The notes: generated by a model from the sequence alone, not told the origin. 64,000 nt of DNA from Neobacillus sp. PS3-34 (GCF_030915465.1 NZ_CP133267.1:1456001-1520000); one strand, 5' to 3'. Shown: positions 36,928 to 47,737, counted from the first letter of the stretch. A program made the numbers and translations.

Positions 36928-37404
36928 TTATTTTAATCCTTCACCAATTCCCTTTAAAAGATTAATGCCAAATAAAATAGTACGATTAATATCGGGGTCC
37001 TTCATTGCTTTTAAAAGATCGATAACGCCTGCTTTTTGACCGCTTTTCAATCCATCCTCTGCTTTTTTCATGCCACTGGTAAGACCCGTTACTAATTTTT
37101 TCGTAAATTCCGGTTCCAGTTCACTTAATGCGCCTGCAGCTGCCATACCATTATTAATCATATTCGTGACCGGTGGGCGAACCATTTGATCAATCGCAAT
37201 TTTTGCTACCTTTTCTTTTGCCTGCACCAATGATACGAATATCTCTAGGATTCCACTTTCATGTAGTTCCTGAATAAGTTCGATCGTTTGTTTCAATCCT
37301 GCAGAATTTTCTGCCGCAAAATGGACAAGTCCATCAACTGACTCCTGCTTTATTTGTTCATTTGATTTTTCATCCATTGCAATAGTAGAAATCGGTTTTC
37401 CCAT
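36928..37404 (-). CDS. DUF1641 family protein (YjgD-like)
   Basis: This 158-residue soluble helical protein matches DUF1641, represented by YjgD and YrhD, which accompany the large formate dehydrogenase genes in B. subtilis. Its role in dehydrogenase assembly or electron transfer is not established. It follows fdhF by 92 bp, across a strong hairpin. Confidence 0.85.
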   Translation of the reverse strand: MGKPISTIAMDEKSNEQIKQESVDGLVHFAAENSAGLKQTIELIQELHESGILEIFVSLVQAKEKVAKIAIDQMVRPPVTNMINNGMAAAGALSELEPEFTKKLVTGLTSGMKKAEDGLKSGQKAGVIDLLKAMKDPDINRTILFGINLLKGIGEGLK

Positions 37405-37436
37405 TTTCTATTTCTCCCTTTTCCATCTAAGCTAAA

Positions 37437-37476
37437 GCAGCCTTCCGCCTCCATGCAACAGTGCGGAAGACGCTGC
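37437..37476 (-). terminator. Hairpin between fdhF and the DUF1641 gene
   Basis: GCAGCGTCTTCCGC and GCGGAAGGCTGC (minus strand) form a stem with a small bulge and 14-nt loop, followed by only TTTAG. It probably acts as an intercistronic stabiliser or partial terminator. Confidence 0.55.
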
Positions 37477-37496
37477 CTCCATCTTAAAAAGATGTT

Positions 37497-40457
37497 TTAC
37501 TTTGAACCAGGTGCTACATATTCATTAATGACCGCAATCGGCTGATAGTCCTCACGTTCCCATTTCCGGAATACTTCTGCTCCCATTTGCGGGATTCGCT
37601 TGGCATTCCGAGGATTGAAGGATGGAAGAGGCGATTCCCCATCTGTTTTTAAAATTTCCATTCTGACGCGAGTCTGCTTATATGCCGGTGTATTTGTTTT
37701 AACATCGCCAGCGCTGCCGGTCAGTAAATTGACGGCTGTTTCGTGGCTGACCGAATGCATCGGCACGTAAAGTTCATTTCCTTGGACTCGATCTGTAATG
37801 GTAGTCCTCAATTTAATGGCTCCATATGGAGAGCTTAATCTTACTAGTGCCCCCTCTGTGAGGCCTCGTTCAGCTGCAAGCTGTGGTGAAACCTCCACGA
37901 ACACTTCCGGCAGTTTATAAAGAAGTCCTTTTGATTTGTTGGTCAGGTTCCCCTCATGGAAATGCTCAAGCAAACGCCCGTTGTTTAGGATAAGGTCAAA
38001 CTCCTTACCATATTCCACAGGCGGTACATAGTCTACCAAAGAAAAGACTGCCTTTTTATCAGGGAAATTGAAGCCATCTGTAAATAAAAGCGGAGTACTT
38101 TCGCCAGTGTTACTTCCCCAGATAAAGCTGTTCCAGCCATCAATCACTTCATAATTTGCACCAGAGAATATTGGGGCAAGGCTTGCCATTTCTTCAAAAA
38201 TTTCTCCAGGATGCTGGTAATTCCATTCAGCTCCCATATAATTTGCAAGCTGCTGAATAATCCACCAATCCGGCTTGGAATTTTCAAGCGGTTCAAACAC
38301 CTGATAAAGCCTTTGGACACGGCGTTCTGTATTTGTAAACGTGCCGTCTTTTTCCATTGATGGCGCAGCCGGAAGAATAACATCAGCAAACTGGGCTGTT
38401 TTCGTAAAGAAAACATCCTGGACAACAAAGAAGTCCAGCTTTGATAAAGTTTCATGGACATGGTTTGCATTGGAATCAATCCAAGCCATATCTTCTCCGA
38501 CCAAATACATTGCCTTAAGCTCGCCAGCCTCAACTGCCTCAAGCATTTGAATATTATCCTTACCAGGCTTATTGGAGATTTCCACGCCGTATGCCTGTTC
38601 AAATTTATTGCGTGCATCATCATTTGTAATATGCTGGTAGCCTGGCAGCCACCCTGGAAGTGTACCCATATCACATGCGCCCTGGACATTATTATGGCCG
38701 CGCAGCGGGTAAGCTCCAGCACCTGGGCGCATATAATTGCCTGTCAGCAGCAGCAAGTTTGAGATGGCGGCTGAAGTATGGCTTCCGCCCACATTTTGCG
38801 TCACTCCCATGCCCCATAGGATACATGTACCATCCGCTTCATGAATCATTTTGGCAATATTCATAAGAGAATCTTTTGAGATGCCTGTTGTTTGTTCGGC
38901 ATATTCCAATGTGAACTTTCTAAGATGCTTTTCATATTCATCATATTGATTGATATGATCGCGAATAAATTGTTCATCATGCCAGCCCTGGTCGTTCATA
39001 TACTTCGCAACTGCACTTAGCCAAACAAAATCAGTACCCTGGTTAGGGTGGACAAATAGGTCCGCGCGTTCTGCCATTTCATGTTTGCGCAAATCGGAAA
39101 CAATTAATTTTTGCCCATTGAGCTTCTGGGCTCTTTTTACACGTGTTGCTAGGACTGGATGCCCTTCCGTTGGATTTGCCCCAACGATAATGACAAGCCC
39201 TGCTTTTGCGATATCCAGGATCGTTCCGGAGTCTCCTCCGAATCCAACCGTTGACATTAACCCATCTGTCGCAGGTGATTGGCAATATCTTGAGCAATTG
39301 TCCACATTATTTGTGGTAAATACCTGACGGGCCAATTTCTGCATTAAATAATTCTCTTCGTTTGTAATTTTTGAAGAGGAAACAAAGCCAATTGCTTCGC
39401 TACCTTCGGTTGCCTGGATGGTGCCAAGCTTTTGTGAAATCAGTGTCAGTGCTTCATCCCATGATGCAGGGACAAATTGGTCACCTTTACGGATAAGTGG
39501 AGTCGTCAGCCTTTCTTCTGAGTTAACAAAGTCCCAGCCGAACTTCCCTTTCACACAGGTTGAAATGCTATTAACAGGTGCCTGTTCAACAGGCTCTATT
39601 TTTAGAATTTCGCGACCTTTTGTCCATACTTCAAAGGAGCAGCCTACGCCACAGAAAGTACATACTGTTTTAGTTTTCTTCGTCCTAGTTTCGCGCATTG
39701 CCGCTTCCACTTCAGAAATAGCAAAAATTCCGCTGTAGCTTGGTTCGACGGCTTTCACTAAATCTATCATTGGGGAGAGCATATTTTCTTTAATTCCGGA
39801 CATGAAACCAGCATTACCGAGCATTGATTTTTCCATCAATGCGTTACAAGGGCAAACAGTAGAGCATTGTCCGCAGGACACACAGGAAGATTCATTGATG
39901 GATTTTCCTCCATCCCATAAAACGCGAGGCTGCTGGCTCTCCCAATCGATCATTAACGTTTCATTTACCTGTACATCCTGGCAAACCTCCACGCAGCGAG
40001 CAGCACAAAATACATTGATCCGGATCGTAACGGTAGAATGGATGTGATATATCCACATCATAGCCCTTTGGAGTAAACGGGCGTGTTTGATGCTCGACCC
40101 CAAGCTGCTCTGCGGTATTATGAACACGGCAATTGCCATTATTGTTATCGCAGACAGTACAGTAGAGCATGTGATTTTCAAGAATCCGGTCCATCGCTTC
40201 CATCTGGCCGATTTCGCCAGAGCAGAACTCGTCTTAATCTCCATGCCTTCTTCAAAGGAAGTGGAACATGCCCTCATCAGCTTGCCGTCAATTTCACACA
40301 TACACGTATCGCATGTCTGGATTGGACCCGTAATTTCCGAATAACAAATATGTGGATGCTCGGTTCCTTCAGCTAATAAGTGATCTAAAATCCTGGTTCC
40401 TTCCTCTACTTCTTTTGTAACCCCATCGATTGAAACTGTAATCGTTTTAACTGTCAT
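37497..40457 (-). CDS. fdhF: Formate dehydrogenase alpha subunit, FdhF/YjgC type
   Basis: This molybdopterin enzyme has about 980 residues. The start at 40457 follows GGGGGTC. Order of parts: 2Fe-2S ferredoxin domain ([20 protein letters not shown]), a [4Fe-4S]-binding NuoG-like region, two further clusters ([17 protein letters not shown]), and the Mo-bisMGD domain ([14 protein letters not shown], and DNCSRYC with the active-site cysteine). The region 40010-40205 is in the wrong frame in the continuous ORF. The other frame reads [20 protein letters not shown] and DPDQCILC, which are the true cluster ligands. Two compensating indels are therefore present. It converts formate to CO2 with NAD or another acceptor. 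Confidence 0.93.
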   Translation of the reverse strand: MTVKTITVSIDGVTKEVEEGTRILDHLLAEGTEHPHICYSEITGPIQTCDTCMCEIDGKLMRACSTSFEEGMEIKTSSALAKSARWKRWTGFLKITCSTVLSAITIMAIAVFIIPQSSLGSSIKHARLLQRAMMWIYHIHSTVTIRINVFCAARCVEVCQDVQVNETLMIDWESQQPRVLWDGGKSINESSCVSCGQCSTVCPCNALMEKSMLGNAGFMSGIKENMLSPMIDLVKAVEPSYSGIFAISEVEAAMRETRTKKTKTVCTFCGVGCSFEVWTKGREILKIEPVEQAPVNSISTCVKGKFGWDFVNSEERLTTPLIRKGDQFVPASWDEALTLISQKLGTIQATEGSEAIGFVSSSKITNEENYLMQKLARQVFTTNNVDNCSRYCQSPATDGLMSTVGFGGDSGTILDIAKAGLVIIVGANPTEGHPVLATRVKRAQKLNGQKLIVSDLRKHEMAERADLFVHPNQGTDFVWLSAVAKYMNDQGWHDEQFIRDHINQYDEYEKHLRKFTLEYAEQTTGISKDSLMNIAKMIHEADGTCILWGMGVTQNVGGSHTSAAISNLLLLTGNYMRPGAGAYPLRGHNNVQGACDMGTLPGWLPGYQHITNDDARNKFEQAYGVEISNKPGKDNIQMLEAVEAGELKAMYLVGEDMAWIDSNANHVHETLSKLDFFVVQDVFFTKTAQFADVILPAAPSMEKDGTFTNTERRVQRLYQVFEPLENSKPDWWIIQQLANYMGAEWNYQHPGEIFEEMASLAPIFSGANYEVIDGWNSFIWGSNTGESTPLLFTDGFNFPDKKAVFSLVDYVPPVEYGKEFDLILNNGRLLEHFHEGNLTNKSKGLLYKLPEVFVEVSPQLAAERGLTEGALVRLSSPYGAIKLRTTITDRVQGNELYVPMHSVSHETAVNLLTGSAGDVKTNTPAYKQTRVRMEILKTDGESPLPSFNPRNAKRIPQMGAEVFRKWEREDYQPIAVINEYVAPGSK

Positions 40458-40487
40458 AATTAGACCCCCATAGAAATAAAAAAATCC

Positions 40488-40532
40488 ATCACAAAACAAT
40501 TATGTAAAGTACATAATTATTTCGTGATGGAT
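40488..40532 (-). terminator. 21-bp-arm palindrome in the fdhF leader
   Basis: The arms (each 21 bp, two mismatches) meet at a 3-bp loop, and the minus strand continues ATTTTTTTATTT. It sits about 30 bp before the fdhF start, so it is an intrinsic terminator in the leader. It may be an attenuator or may terminate upstream transcripts. Confidence 0.75.
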
Positions 40533-40628
40533 GTATAGCAAGCATATATATACTTTTTACCAATCCGTCATTAATATAGCCAGGTAGCGCCTAAACATTG
40601 ATTTCAAGATCTAAACACCACTTTTACA

Positions 40629-40657
40629 AGTTTAGACCTTTTGGTTTTCACTGTCAA
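40629..40657 (-). promoter_or_regulatory. fdhF promoter
   Basis: On the minus strand TTGACA (40657-40652) and TAAACT (40634-40629) are separated by 17 bp. TCTAAAC and GTTTAGA form an inverted repeat overlapping the -10 region and extending downstream, and ATGTTTAG repeats again near 40590. This suggests a repressor or activator site. About 120 bp of leader separate the promoter from the attenuator hairpin. Confidence 0.6.
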
Positions 40658-40704
40658 TATAGTGGAAACTATTAAATAGATAGATTAGTAAGATCGTGAA
40701 ATGC

Positions 40705-40735
40705 ACAAAAGAAACCTAGGCATTGCACAGGTTCC
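40705..40735 (-). terminator. Weak terminator after the InhA protease gene
   Basis: On the minus strand GGAACCT and AGGTTTC form a short stem with an 11-nt loop, followed by TTTT. Confidence 0.55.
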
Positions 40736-40748
40736 TGATTATACTTAA

Positions 40749-43146
40749 TTATTTGTAGATTACAATCGAACCAACAGATTTGTCAGTCGATTGGCCATTT
40801 ACACGAACCTTTAGTCCATAGTGTCCGATATCACGGCCAGCATCTGGTAAGAATGTATTTAAGAATGAGTTGCTGTCATTAAATAATGATACAGCATCTT
40901 GGCTTGGAGTTGTTAATGTCTGTACATTTGGATAAATTAGATTTAATCCGGATGTAGGATTTAAACCAAAAGCAGCATCTGCAATTTGATATCGAGTGCT
41001 TGCTTCAGGAGTGTCTCCATTAGGTCGGATCCATCTCAAATCATTGCTAAGGTGGGCATCGACTACTCCTAGGAATCCATTACCCGGATGTACACCAGTC
41101 CAGTTTTCTGTGTAACTGTCATCTACATACCATACCACTAAGCCACCATCATAGCTCATTAAAGATTTTCCACGTTTAATGTGACCTAATCCTTGGTCAA
41201 CACCATTATGGCTGCGCCATTCAAGCAGGTAGTAGTGATTGCTATATTTGTTTCCATCTTCTTTTGTGAAACCATTAGAAGTAAATGGTGAAGTCGCTTT
41301 CTCTGCATCATCTTCCACTACTGTTTGACCATCCGCTACAACCTTAACGTTATCAACAAAGAACCCGGTATAAGAAGAACCCCAATCTGTTGCATAGCGA
41401 AGACGAAGTTTAATTTTTTGGCCTTTATATTGTGAAAGGTCAAAAGATTGTGGCTGCCACTTACCCTCTGTACTGCCAGTAAAACCAGGCATAGAGTTTA
41501 TGATGGTTGGATATCCTTCTGGAACTACATCTGAACGAGTATTTGCATTACCTAAAGATTTCCAAGTCGAGCCATTATCAGTTGACACCTGAACAAAGGC
41601 AAAATCCCATTGTGGTTCAATGTCATACCATGCATCAAAGGTTAATGTAGCAGCAGATTTACCTGTTAAATCAACATCCGTTACCATATTTGTATCAGAT
41701 TCATCCGCTTGACCGCCCCAATACTCATAGCTTCCTGTAGGCGTATTAATAGGCGTTTTCTTTTTAGGTAAGTTAACACGTATTGCCTGGTTATTCTGTC
41801 CAAGTGGTGAATTTGCCTGGTCCAGTAAAAATTGTGTTCCTTTATTTGAAACATCTTCCCAGTTCACAGCAGTTGGATTTGTCCACTTTCCACCAAGTGT
41901 CGATTGGAAGTACTGCTTTGCCCAAGGGGAGAAGCCTGTTGGTTCTGCTCCAGGAATTTTACCTGCCCATGAACCGCTTGACATAATAGACCAATACTGA
42001 ATAGGCTCGTCAGCACCAGAGTAGATTGTATCGTATTCATCAGGAAGACCCAAATCATGTCCGTATTCATGGGCAAATACTCCAGTTGCTCCGTCTTCAG
42101 GCATCATGGTGTAATCATAGAAACCTGGCAGTCCTTTTCCTAATCCATCTGGATCGACAAGCTTAGCGGAACGGTGAGACCAGATAGAATTATTGCCTAA
42201 GGATCCGCCGCCTGCTTCTTCGCCATTCCAGAATGGATGATTTGCAAATGATCAACTAAACCATCAGGCTCCCAATAGTTACCGTCGCCATCAAGATCAT
42301 GTGGATCTTCCAAATCATAGTCTTGTAGAGGAACACCTGCAGCAAGTGCCGCTTTGTAAGTATCAATAACTAATTGTTTCGAACCGCCTGGTGTAACATT
42401 ATCATGTCCACCGGAAGCTTTGTCCGATCCATAATAAGCAGCTGTTCCCGGTACCTTAAGCCAGCCATAAGCTTTTCCATCTACAGTATACGTACCTCCT
42501 GACTGTTCTTCATAGAATTGCTTTTGGGAAACTTGATCCTCGTTGTTAGGCCTTTATATTCTCCCTTTTTACCAAAAATCATTTTTTCATAGTGATCAGT
42601 GTTGTAATCCTTATAATAGTTATCTGTTTCATTTGGCTGAATATTATTGTGAGTTACATCTGAATATTCTACCATCAAAGTCAGCAATTTTCCTTGCTTC
42701 TTTACGCCAGGTGAAGTTCCTTCCTGCACAGGATCTGGATTCCCCTTTAATTGACCATACTTATTGCCTTCTCCTTTTAAAAGACCATTATTAAAGTCCT
42801 TGAATTTCCGTTGCTTTGCACTATCCGCGGCTTTCACTTTAGCTGCAAGCGAATCGGACTCAATCGCTTTGTCCTGCTTACCTTTTAAATCCAAATAAGC
42901 CTTTAAAGCATTCTGTTTTTGTGTCTCTGTAGCATCCGCAGGAATGACACCCTGCCTAATTAATAACTCTATTAATTTTTCATCATTCACTACCGATAAA
43001 TCTAAAGAACTATGAGACTGAGAGACTTGAGACTGTTCCTTATGTAGTTTATTGCTCACAGGGCTGAAATAATTTCCAGGGAATCCTGAAAATAAGGTTC
43101 CAGCAATCACTACTGATGTGAAACTTGATTTTAATAGTTTATTCAA
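40749..43146 (-). CDS. M6-family metalloprotease, immune inhibitor A type, frameshifted twice
   Basis: This is a large secreted zinc protease of about 799 residues when joined. It has a signal peptide (FTSVVIAGTLFSGFPGN), an acidic pro-region, the M6 catalytic domain with HEYGHDLGLPDEYD (zinc site HExxHxxGxxxE), and a C-terminal sandwich domain with ADQSTDKSVGSIVIYK-like end. Frame breaks are near 42548 (one A restores GLTNEDQVSQKQFY) and near 42240 (one G restores SGMGEEAGGGSLG). It resembles InhA, which cleaves insect antimicrobial and host proteins in B. cereus/thuringiensis. That is family knowledge, not proof of virulence here. Confidence 0.88.
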
Positions 43147-43389
43147 TGAAGTGCCTCCCGTAATTGTAATGTGTGCTTTTTTATAATATTCCGAAAATTG
43201 TTATCCTACAAGAGTACAAAAGGTCTGTTTTCTGATAATTCTAACAAATAATTTCTATACCTTTTGTTACACATTGAATCAGTTCCATCTAGCAAATTAG
43301 GCATACAGAAAACATAATATGTATGACAAATAGACTATTCTTTTGAACATATAAAAAAACAGGACAGCCTTTAGAGCTCCTGTTCTTTT
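43147..43389. other. Intergenic, protease promoter region
   Basis: AT-rich spacer upstream of the InhA gene. A terminator for the ArsR-like gene is at the right end. I see no other coding or structured feature. Confidence 0.5.
43350..43388 (-). terminator. Terminator after the ArsR-like pseudogene
   Basis: AACAGGA and TCCTGTT form a stem on the minus strand with a 17-nt loop, followed by TTTTTT. Confidence 0.65.
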
Positions 43390-43690
43390 TCATTCCATTA
43401 CCTCATCATCACTCAGTTTATCAAGCATTGTAATCGTATCAACTAGGTGGTTATTGAAGATTTGCTTGGCAATCGTAAGCAATTCTACTATCATTTGATC
43501 TCTTAAAGAATAAACAACCCGATTCCCATCCTTTTGGCCCATTACTATATTTTCCGCTCGCAAAACGGTCAATTGCTGGGAAACGGCGGATTCACACTAT
43601 CAATTAACATCTGAAGTTCATTGCCATTTTTGTCCCCCTCAGATAATAACTCTAATATTTTTATCCTCCTAAGTTCTTTTTATTATGATA
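43390..43690 (-). pseudogene. ArsR-family regulator, broken
   Basis: Two minus-strand pieces join near 43590 by a one-base change: KILELLSEGDKNGNELQM... and ESAVSQQLTVLRAENIVMGQ, then NRVVYSLRDQMIVELL. This is a winged-helix ArsR protein of the metalloregulator subfamily. The 5' part has an in-frame TAA ten codons before the start of the helix-turn-helix and no recognisable start, so the N-terminus is missing or also shifted. AGGAGG lies inside the frame. It may be another sequencing casualty rather than a dead gene. Confidence 0.6.
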
Positions 43691-43775
43691 AGCTGAATTT
43701 GATTTTTAGTATTTAGATAATGTTCTGCAGACGAACGGAAGTTATTGAACCACTTATTTGTATTTTTGACAAAAA

Positions 43776-43799
43776 AAATGCTGGTGCAAGGCACCAGCT
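43776..43799 (-). terminator. Hairpin terminator, owner unclear
   Basis: GCTGGTGC and GCACCAGC with 3-nt loop, followed by ATTTTTTTT on the minus strand. No complete gene lies directly upstream, so it may end readthrough from appC. Confidence 0.7.
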
Positions 43800-43976
43800 A
43801 ATTATGGGAAGTTTTTGAAAAATGAGTTCCATGAATCAACTTTTCAATTAAGTTACCTTTATCATAAAGCACACTTTTGTAGAACTTATAGAGAAGTTGT
43901 GTGGAAGTTGTGAAGATGAAGCTGTAATTTATTTAACTCCATAGATTTTTCCTTCTATTCTCTTAAAATATATAAA

Positions 43977-44004
43977 ACCTGCTGAGTTTTTCATCAGCAG
44001 GTTT
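43977..44004. terminator. appDFABC operon terminator
   Basis: ACCTGCTGA and TCAGCAGGT form a 9-bp stem around a short loop, with T and A runs on both sides. Confidence 0.85.
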
Positions 44005-44009
44005 TTTGT

Positions 44010-44942
44010 TTATCGCTTATTACTCTTAGGATCCAAAGCATCTCGAAGGCCATCCCCAATAAAGTTGATGCATAGCACCGTTACTAAAATAGCTAAACCG
44101 GGAGGAATCCAGGCAGCCGGACTATTACGCAAAATGCGCAAACTTTGTGCCTCAGAAATCATATTTCCCCATGTGGCAGTAGGCTGAGGGATACCAAAGC
44201 CAATAAAGCTTAAGGCTGATTCAACAATAATATACGTTGCCATCATGAGAGACGCATTAACAACAATTGGCCCTATGGCATTTGGGATAAAATGCTTAAA
44301 AATAATACGGAAATCACTGGCTCCAATCGCTTTTGCACCTAGTACAAATTCCTGTTCCCTTAATGATAAATAAGTCCCTCGTATAATTCTTGTTAGATTT
44401 GGCCACGAGGTCAGTGCAATAATCGATACAAAAATGCCAATATTTATTTTTTCCAGGATAGCGACCACAGTCAGGACAAGCACAAGGAATGGCAAAACAA
44501 GGATCATGTCTGCAGCACGCATAATGATAGCGTCAACCTTCCCGCCATAATATCCTGCGATTGAACCGAGTGTCACTCCAATAATAAGGGTGAAAAGCAT
44601 CGCACTAAATCCAACAACAAGGGATATACGACCACCGTATAACAAGCGGGCAAAGTTATCTCTTCCTGAACTGTCATTCCCTAATGGATGATCAGCGCTT
44701 GGCGGCTTTTCAACCAATAACAGATTCGATTTGGTCGGGCTTTGATCTGTCAGCAGTGGTGCAAAAATAACAGACAAAACGATGAGTAATAAAACAATTA
44801 TTCCCGCAACAGCCAGTTTATTTTTCATAAATCGTTTGAGGGCAATTCGGAAAGGGGAATTTATCTTTTCCGGTTTTTTTACCCTATGTAATTCTGAATT
44901 TCTTTCCAATGTTTCTTGTTGATTTAGCTGCAAGTTTGTCAC
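44010..44942 (-). CDS. appC: Oligopeptide ABC transporter permease AppC
   Basis: This 310-residue permease has an N-terminal cytosolic tail, six predicted helices and the OppC signature GSDDSGRD-like segment (HPLGNDSSGRDNFARLLYGG). The EAA loop is AKAIGASDFRIIFKHFIPNA. It forms the heterodimeric channel with AppB and is intact. The gap to appB is 1 bp. Confidence 0.93.
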   Translation of the reverse strand: MTNLQLNQQETLERNSELHRVKKPEKINSPFRIALKRFMKNKLAVAGIIVLLLIVLSVIFAPLLTDQSPTKSNLLLVEKPPSADHPLGNDSSGRDNFARLLYGGRISLVVGFSAMLFTLIIGVTLGSIAGYYGGKVDAIIMRAADMILVLPFLVLVLTVVAILEKINIGIFVSIIALTSWPNLTRIIRGTYLSLREQEFVLGAKAIGASDFRIIFKHFIPNAIGPIVVNASLMMATYIIVESALSFIGFGIPQPTATWGNMISEAQSLRILRNSPAAWIPPGLAILVTVLCINFIGDGLRDALDPKSNKR

Positions 44943-44943
44943 C

Positions 44944-45906
44944 TCAATCGTATCGGATTCTTGGATCTACGACACTATAGAATACATCCGCCAAAAGGTT
45001 TCCAAGTAAAATGAAGAAGCCAAGCATGAGATTCATTGCCATTATGACCGGATAATCACGGTTCGTAATTGAATTGATAAACAGAGTTCCCAATCCCGGG
45101 TATTGATAGACTCCTTCAGTAATAACTGCCCCGCTTAAAAGGTTACCAATTTCAAAACCCAAAAGAGTGACAATAGGAATCAAAGCATTTCGAAGAGTTT
45201 GTTTATACAATACATTTTTTTCTGTCATCCCTTTTGCCCTCGCTGTCCGGATATAATCACTTGCCAGAACGTCGAGCACTTCCGATCTCATGAAGCGCAT
45301 ATAAGTTGCAGTCCCACCAAGGCCGAGAGTTAATCCTGGCAACACCAGATGGTGCAGTTTGTCTGCAAATAAGGAAAATCCTGCTCCATCTGGCGATGAA
45401 ACAGTACCTTGTGATGGGAACCATCCAAGATTGATAGAAAATAAATAAATTGCCACTAATCCAAAGAAGAAACTCGGTACGGCGAATCCGAAGAACCCAA
45501 ATGCGGTAGCCCCGTAATCAAATATGGAATATGGATGCCGGGCGGAATAAATTCCAATTGGTATAGATACTATGATGGTAATAAACAAAGTAAAGATTGC
45601 GAGATAAAAAGTATTATCCATTCTTTCGCTGATTAACTCCGTAACACTTCGTCCCTTATAGACATAGGAATCTCCAAAATCCCCTTTAACCACATCCTCT
45701 AGCCAATGAAAATATTGAACATAAAAAGGATCATTTAATCCAAGTGCCTCTCTCTGTTTTTCATAAACTGCCTTATCGACCTTTGGATCCAATTTACCTG
45801 AAAATGGATCACCAGGTGCTGCTTCAATAAGTCCGAATACAATAACAGTTAAGGCTAAAAGCATAGGGATAAATATGAGAATTCTTCGTATGAGATACTT
45901 GTACAC
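44944..45906 (-). CDS. appB: Oligopeptide ABC transporter permease AppB
   Basis: This 320-residue OppB-type permease begins MYKYLIRRILIFIPMLLALT, has a large extracytoplasmic loop after helix 1, and the EAA loop ARAKGMTEKNVLYKQTLRNA. It is intact, and follows the binding protein by 73 bp. Confidence 0.93.
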   Translation of the reverse strand: MYKYLIRRILIFIPMLLALTVIVFGLIEAAPGDPFSGKLDPKVDKAVYEKQREALGLNDPFYVQYFHWLEDVVKGDFGDSYVYKGRSVTELISERMDNTFYLAIFTLFITIIVSIPIGIYSARHPYSIFDYGATAFGFFGFAVPSFFFGLVAIYLFSINLGWFPSQGTVSSPDGAGFSLFADKLHHLVLPGLTLGLGGTATYMRFMRSEVLDVLASDYIRTARAKGMTEKNVLYKQTLRNALIPIVTLLGFEIGNLLSGAVITEGVYQYPGLGTLFINSITNRDYPVIMAMNLMLGFFILLGNLLADVFYSVVDPRIRYD

Positions 45907-45979
45907 AACATCCCCTCCAATCTTGAAAAAGAAAGGAGCATGCGGCGCTTTACCGAACGCTCCATTCTTTTAAAAATTT

Positions 45980-47737
45980 TTACTTTGTCACATTCCATAG
46001 ATGCGGATCATTAATAAATGTAAATGGCAATACATTTATGCCTTGAATACGCTTATTAAATGCCCATAAGCTGTTCGGATTGTAAAGGATCAAAGCTGGA
46101 AGGTCTTCGCCAAACTTGACCTGCCATTCGCTTAATTTCTGTTTACGGAATTCTTCATCAAATGCTTTTGGCGGTTCATTTGCTTCATTAACCAATTTAT
46201 CCGCATCAGGATCGTTCCAGCGTGAGTAATTATAAGCCGCTTTCGAATACCATAGTCCGGATGGATCTGGGTCTGTACTGTCAAGGCTCCAGCCTGCCAG
46301 GTAAAGATCCCAATCCTGAGCATTCTTTTCAAGGTCATCATAGTATGCCGCTGCCTCTTTAGGCTGGCGCATATCGATCTTAATTCCTACATTCTCAAGG
46401 AATTCTTTGATAATCGGAGCAGAACGCTCACGAATTTGGTTTCCAGTTGGATAGTTCAAGTGAAGAACCCACTTGTTTCCATCCGGATCTTCACGGAATT
46501 TGTCCCCGTCTTTATCCTTGTATCCAGCTTCGTCGAGAAGCTCTTTCGCTTTTTTAGGATCAAATTTATATTGATTTGGATTCTTGCCATCGTATGCCGC
46601 GAACTGTGTAGCGATTGGAGAGTTCTGAACACTTGCACGTCCGTATAGCAAGCCGTCAATAATTCCTTTGCGGTCAATCGCATAAGCAATTGCCTGACGA
46701 ACTTTTTGATTGGATAACTTTTTATTTTCCGTCCACTTCGATGGATCTAACCCTGCATCATTCTTAGCACGATGGTTGACCATCATACCCATGATTTGAT
46801 AACCAAAGTTTGGTTGTTCGATTATATTTACATTACTGTAACCTTTTACGGTGTCGTAATCTGCTGGCTGGAAGCCATTCGGGTCAGCAACAAAGTCGAT
46901 TTCTCCGTTTTCCAGCAAGCCAAGAATTACCGCCTGATCGACGATCTTCCAAACTACGCTGTCAAGGTAAGGCTCACCCTTCCAATAATCCTTGTTCTTT
47001 TCAAGAACATATTGTTCACCTTCAACCATTTTCGTTAACTTGAATGGACCAGTTCCGACAATTTTCCCTGCATCGCGTGACTCTGGTGCAGATGGCATAT
47101 CTTTAAGTGCGATATTTTTGAAAACGTGCTCTGGGATAATGCCGATAGCAGCATCCGCAAGTGCCAACACATTTGGTTTTGCAAACTTGAATGTTACTGT
47201 ATGTTCATCATCAGCAACAACACCTTGGAAATCTTTTGTTTTACCAGTTGAAAAATCCTCATAGCCTACTAATCTTTCAACGAAATTGGTACGTACGCCG
47301 CCTGCTTCAACGTAACCAGGGCTTGCGATTGATTTATAAGTAAATACAACATCATTAGCTGTAAATGGCTGTCCATCTGACCATTTAACACCTTCCTGCA
47401 ACTTGAAGGTAACCTGTGAATGATCGTCATTGAACTCCCATGATTTAGCTAGATTAGGAGTGAATTCCAATTTTTTGTTTTGGGAGACCAAGCTTTCATG
47501 TGTAAAGGATAAGATGTTAGCTTCATACGCATCAGAGTAGAAAATTGGATTGAAAATACCTGCAGGAGCAGTATCCATCGCACCCGTAATGGTGCCGCCT
47601 TTTTTAGGCTTTGAACTACTTTCGGTTTTAGTTCCTTCTTTTGAGGTTGAAGCCTTCTCATTATTGTCGCTACATGCAGCCAACACTCCCAAAAGAAGTA
47701 CAAAACACAGCATTAATGACCAGCTTTTCTTTTTCAC
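45980..47737 (-). CDS. appA: Oligopeptide-binding lipoprotein AppA
   Basis: This 585-residue SBP family 5 lipoprotein has a signal peptide and lipobox LGVLAAC, then the family signature FTHESLVSQNKKLEFTPNLA near residue 76, KLQEGVKWSDGQPFTANDVV, and the usual two-lobe fold. It captures oligopeptides for AppBC. It is intact. It lies between appF and appB, as in B. subtilis. Confidence 0.93.
   Translation of the reverse strand: MKKKSWSLMLCFVLLLGVLAACSDNNEKASTSKEGTKTESSSKPKKGGTITGAMDTAPAGIFNPIFYSDAYEANILSFTHESLVSQNKKLEFTPNLAKSWEFNDDHSQVTFKLQEGVKWSDGQPFTANDVVFTYKSIASPGYVEAGGVRTNFVERLVGYEDFSTGKTKDFQGVVADDEHTVTFKFAKPNVLALADAAIGIIPEHVFKNIALKDMPSAPESRDAGKIVGTGPFKLTKMVEGEQYVLEKNKDYWKGEPYLDSVVWKIVDQAVILGLLENGEIDFVADPNGFQPADYDTVKGYSNVNIIEQPNFGYQIMGMMVNHRAKNDAGLDPSKWTENKKLSNQKVRQAIAYAIDRKGIIDGLLYGRASVQNSPIATQFAAYDGKNPNQYKFDPKKAKELLDEAGYKDKDGDKFREDPDGNKWVLHLNYPTGNQIRERSAPIIKEFLENVGIKIDMRQPKEAAAYYDDLEKNAQDWDLYLAGWSLDSTDPDPSGLWYSKAAYNYSRWNDPDADKLVNEANEPPKAFDEEFRKQKLSEWQVKFGEDLPALILYNPNSLWAFNKRIQGINVLPFTFINDPHLWNVTK

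Larger units (their letters stand above)
43681..44009. other. Intergenic region right of the ArsR-like gene
   Basis: It contains the terminator at 43776-43799 (GCTGGTGC-CTT-GCACCAGC followed by T8 on the minus strand) and the appC terminator at 43977-44004. The 170 bp between them show no convincing gene. Confidence 0.5.

Noticed and set aside
37497..40499. Upstream start of fdhF at 40499
   Set aside because: [12 protein letters not shown] at 40457 follows GGGGGTC and matches the family N-terminus; the extra 14 residues cover the leader terminator.
46772..47043. Plus-strand frames antisense to appA
   Set aside because: They are shadows of the appA frame, with no RBS and appA-like codon mirror composition.
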